A stretch of DNA of 8,620 bases, taken from assembly GCA_029058705.1 (NCBI GenBank), contig JAIDXA010000352.1, forward strand, positions 1 through 8,620. The letters are read 5' to 3'. This stretch comes from Paramuribaculum sp. Lineage in GTDB: Bacteria; Bacteroidota; Bacteroidia; Bacteroidales; Muribaculaceae. Shown here one piece after another: positions 6,934 through 8,620 of this stretch (position 1 is its first letter; the number at the start of each line of letters is the position of its first letter). The position numbers and the translations under genes were made by a program. The notes under the pieces are model-generated. The model did no database searches. It was given only the letters and a program-made list of their open reading frames with translations, and was not told the origin of the DNA.

Positions 6934-7659
6934 CTACTGATGACGACCGGGCAATGCGGAGTGTACGTCGTCGAAGCAACGTTTGATCGCTTCGGCCTGC
7001 CGGGCGGGATTTTCGGGTGATGGAATTGGAGGATGTATTGTCAGCCGGATGGTTCCGGGACGAGGGATCTTACGCGTTCTCGGCATAATGTCGAAAGCAC
7101 CGTCGATTGTCACCGGCACCAATGGCAGGCTGAACTCGTTGGCGAGTGTGAAGGCACCCCGTTTGAATGGCCGCATATGTCCGTTCCAAGTGCGGGCCCC
7201 TTCGGGAAAAACGACAAGCGAGGTTCCTCCTCTCAGAACTTCTTCGGCACGCTCCATGGTATGGCGCAATGCTGACGGACTCGATTTGTCGACGTAGATC
7301 TGATGGGCTTTCTCACACGCATATCCGACCAGGGGGATTTTCCGGAGAGAAGCTTTCATCATCCAGCGGAATTTATGCGGCAGATAGCCATAGATGCTGA
7401 AAATGTCATAAGCCCCCTGGTGATTCGCCACAAACACATAGCTGGTTGCAGGATCGATGTTTTCCGCACCTGTGACCTTAACCCTTACAAGTGACATTAT
7501 GCAGAAAAGACGCCCCCACCAACGAGCCGGATAGTAGCCCCACCAGCGTCCACCTCCGAGAGCGCATCCGATGATGGTTGTGAGGGCAGCGACTATTGTG
7601 GCCACCAGCAGAACCGGGGCCATAATGAGAAGCTGATAGATCCGATAGAGAACGATCAT
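6934..7659 (-). CDS. plsC: PlsC-family lysophospholipid acyltransferase (1-acylglycerol-3-phosphate O-acyltransferase)
   Basis: This 241-residue membrane-bound enzyme should transfer a fatty acyl group to position 2 of lysophosphatidic acid, giving phosphatidic acid for phospholipid synthesis at the inner membrane. An N-terminal hydrophobic stretch (about residues 11-34) anchors it. The four acyltransferase motifs are visible in order: NHQGAYD (79-85, catalytic His80 and Asp85), the IYVDKSS region (121-127), VFPEGART (150-157, substrate phosphate binding) and LPLVPVTIDGA (178-188). Length and motif spacing are normal for PlsC. Its ATG overlaps the stop of the upstream thioredoxin-like gene by one base (TGATG), so the two are probably co-translated. 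It converges on purF, with the terminator hairpin between them. The acceptor could be another lysolipid, since this superfamily also includes aminolipid acyltransferases of Bacteroidetes; the motifs alone do not settle that. Confidence 0.88.
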   Translation of the reverse strand: MIVLYRIYQLLIMAPVLLVATIVAALTTIIGCALGGGRWWGYYPARWWGRLFCIMSLVRVKVTGAENIDPATSYVFVANHQGAYDIFSIYGYLPHKFRWMMKASLRKIPLVGYACEKAHQIYVDKSSPSALRHTMERAEEVLRGGTSLVVFPEGARTWNGHMRPFKRGAFTLANEFSLPLVPVTIDGAFDIMPRTRKIPRPGTIRLTIHPPIPSPENPARQAEAIKRCFDDVHSALPGRHQ

Positions 7660-8126
7660 CAGAGACTTTTGTCAAGGAGATCCTTGAATTCGGCGTCGGA
7701 CATGCTTCCGACATGTTTCACCGGTTCGGCGCCTTTCTTAAGAACAACAACACACGGGATGTTAGAAATGTCATATTTCTTAGCCAGCTCGGGACATTCG
7801 TCGACATCGGCGGCAAAGAAATCGGCTTTAGCGGCATATTCGCCGGCAACAGCGTGATAGACAGGCTTGAACTGCTGACAGGGGCCGCACCAAACGGCCG
7901 AGAAGTCAATGACAACGGCTTTTGCATCGGTTGGCTCGGGAGAGTCGGAGGGAGTTACCACACGCACAACATCGGCTTCGGCAGGAGCTTCGGTTTCGGA
8001 AACGGCTTTTTCAGCAGTCGCCTCAACGGAATCGGCAGCCGCCACTTCGTTTGTTGTCGATGAGTTCGAGTTGCAGGCAGCCAGGGAAAACAAGGCCACT
8101 ACGGGCAGGAATCGCAGGATTTTCAT
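7659..8126 (-). CDS. Thioredoxin-fold lipoprotein with WCGPC active site
   Basis: This 155-residue protein starts MKILRFLPVVALFSLAAC, a lipoprotein signal peptide with lipobox LAAC and lipidated Cys18, so it should be anchored in the envelope facing the periplasm. A low-complexity Ala/Glu/Ser/Thr linker (about 19-68) leads to one thioredoxin domain (about 69-155). VVIDFSAVWCGPC (71-83) holds the redox pair Cys80/Cys83, followed by DVDECPELAKKYDISNIPC, with the cis-proline at 124, and KKGAEPVKHVGSMSD. The role is probably reduction or exchange of protein disulfides in the envelope, but neither partner nor direction can be read from sequence. Two extra cysteines stand out: Cys111 and Cys125, the latter directly after the cis-proline where thioredoxins usually have Thr. 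The acyltransferase gene follows with a one-base overlap. No good promoter lies close to the ATG; the best one is about 250 bases upstream at 8386-8416. Confidence 0.9.
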   Translation of the reverse strand: MKILRFLPVVALFSLAACNSNSSTTNEVAAADSVEATAEKAVSETEAPAEADVVRVVTPSDSPEPTDAKAVVIDFSAVWCGPCQQFKPVYHAVAGEYAAKADFFAADVDECPELAKKYDISNIPCVVVLKKGAEPVKHVGSMSDAEFKDLLDKSL

Positions 8127-8379
8127 AACATTAAGAAGAATTTTATTAATTAAGGTAAGTGTCGGACAATCATAAGAGAATGTTTGAATTTAAACCGTGT
8201 CAACAATAAAACAAATGAAAGGTATAAAATTCAAAATAATCCTGAGGTCTTTTTTGGCGGATTCAGCCAAGTCTCATCAGTCGCATAGCCCGCTATGCTC
8301 CTTCTTCAACTCGCGGAATCCTCTCAAAAAATCCTCTCAGTCTTATCCAAAACGGATTGGCCGGCACGCTCATTATATG
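8127..8379 (-). other. Structured intergenic stretch: long leader of the thioredoxin gene or a small RNA
   Basis: Transcription from the perfect promoter at 8386-8416 would start near 8379 and run left for about 253 bases before the thioredoxin ATG. The stretch holds the nested inverted repeats (8257-8321), a 13-base tandem duplication of AATCCTCTCA (8317-8326 and 8330-8339, plus strand) and a very A/T-rich block next to the gene. I found no U-run terminator on the minus strand, so the default reading is a long leader that reaches the gene. A separate RNA ending inside is the alternative. Closer promoter candidates are poor: TTTG then TAAATTCA at 19 bases, or TATTGTTG at 8208-8201 with a 22-base spacer. 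Confidence 0.4.
8257..8321 (-). repeat. Nested inverted repeats with a 16-bp palindromic core
   Basis: The inner pair is GCATAGC (8283-8289) and GCTATGC (8292-8298), separated by two bases. The outer pair is GGATTC (8259-8264) and GAATCC (8316-8321). The arms between inner and outer pairs are 18 and 17 bases, so the block is nearly symmetric. A further short hairpin, TTGGC with GCCAA, overlaps the left outer arm (8255-8259 with 8266-8270). The arrangement could fold in RNA from the leftward promoter, or act as a protein-binding or recombination site in DNA. It does not overlap any called gene. Confidence 0.6.
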
Positions 8380-8385
8380 TGTCGG

Positions 8386-8416
8386 CAAAGATAAGGAAAG
8401 TTTCAAGGATGACAAA
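8386..8416 (-). promoter_or_regulatory. Bacteroidetes-type promoter inside the repeat, reading toward the thioredoxin gene
   Basis: On the minus strand TTTG (8416-8413) is followed after 19 bases by TATCTTTG (8393-8386), a full consensus match. The -33 box is the left arm of a perfect 14-bp palindrome, CAAAGAATTCTTTG (8413-8426). A near-perfect stem (8360-8367 with 8379-8386) spans the expected start site. Both features could be operators. The second repeat copy keeps the -33 TTTG but has no -7 box at the right distance. Confidence 0.65.
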
Positions 8417-8476
8417 GAATTCTTTGCCGTATTTCGGGTGGTTCGTGATAACGGCCGTCTGCGGCGTTGCTTCCGA
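8409..8476. repeat. Imperfect direct repeat, copy 1
   Basis: This 68-bp stretch matches 8552-8620 with eight mismatches and a single-base indel (about 87% identity), offset by 143 bases. It contains the palindrome CAAAGAATTCTTTG and the -33 box of the leftward promoter. Both strands are open: the plus strand gives a 25-codon frame from ATG 8409 to TGA 8486, and the minus strand has a frame containing AVITNHPKYGKEFFVI that lacks an ATG. Confidence 0.8.
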
Positions 8477-8551
8477 ACCGTTCTGACGAACCGCCGGCTG
8501 TGCGGTTGGGACGGCTGATGGAAATTTGCCGACTGAAAACAGAAAAACAGA

Positions 8552-8620
8552 ATGTCAAAGTACTCTTTGCCGTATTTAGGGCGGTTCGTGATAACGGTCC
8601 GTCTGCGGTGTTGCTTACGG
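8552..8620. repeat. Imperfect direct repeat, copy 2 (continues to window edge)
   Basis: This is the second copy of the 8409-8476 unit, with one extra T near 8598 that shifts any reading frame. Its plus-strand frame starts ATGTCAAAGTACTCTTTG, aligned with the ATG of copy 1, and stays open to the edge. The 75 bases between copies (8477-8551) are not repeated. They contain only a 6-bp hairpin (8489-8494 with 8502-8507) without a T-run. The true end of this copy lies outside the window. Confidence 0.8.

Noticed and set aside
8249..8270. Hairpin TTGGC/GCCAA with adjacent T-run as a terminator
   Set aside because: In the plus direction the T-run lies before the hairpin, and in the minus direction the hairpin is followed by A residues, so it fits neither strand.
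8255..8280. Hammerhead-ribozyme-like core (CTGATGAG on the minus strand) next to the palindrome
   Set aside because: The required GAAA partner is missing (GAATCC instead) and stem I does not close next to the core, so it cannot form the catalytic fold.
8197..8394. 65-codon plus-strand frame in the right intergenic region
   Set aside because: It runs through the inverted repeats and the promoter, has random-looking composition, and has no start signal.
8409..8620. CRISPR-like array
   Set aside because: There are only two units, too long, too diverged and with an indel; no short identical repeats or regular spacers.

Overview
The window most likely comes from a Bacteroidales genome, probably a gut family such as Muribaculaceae. 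The order rests on three signs. Four near-perfect promoters follow the Bacteroidetes pattern (TTTG, 19-20 bases, TAnnTTTG). Start codons sit behind A/T-rich leaders rather than Shine-Dalgarno sequences. The PurF homologue is the long ~630-residue form I associate with this order. The family is an inference from the roughly even base composition and general resemblance.

Layout from left to right. Bases 1-230 hold the first 76 codons of a leftward secreted-protein gene, cut by the window edge, with its own promoter at 272-303. A hairpin terminator at 479-522 closes a leftward three-gene operon (4512 to 547). This encodes a complete tripartite efflux or export pump: a TolC-type outer membrane factor, an EmrA/HlyD-type periplasmic adaptor and a 14-helix MFS transporter, with junctions of -4 and +4 bases. 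Its promoter at 4742-4773 leaves a leader of about 220 bases. A divergent promoter at 4848-4878 serves a rightward PurF-like amidophosphoribosyltransferase gene (4960-6855), which ends at a strong terminator (6872-6918). Converging on it is a leftward pair: a thioredoxin-fold lipoprotein (8126 to 7659) and a PlsC-family acyltransferase (7659 to 6934), coupled through a TGATG overlap.

The right-hand 494 bases (8127-8620) contain no clear gene but are the most structured part of the window. They hold two ~68-bp imperfect direct repeats (8409-8476 and 8552-8620), a perfect leftward promoter whose upstream box lies inside one repeat, a 14-bp palindrome over that box, and a nested inverted-repeat block (8257-8321) with a 16-bp palindromic core. 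It looks like a dispersed intergenic element that supplies a promoter and a structured leader, or a small RNA, upstream of the thioredoxin-acyltransferase pair.

Functionally, the window joins an envelope export pump, a purine-pathway enzyme (or a diverged paralogue) and an envelope redox/phospholipid pair. Nothing seen ties these three units into one pathway.
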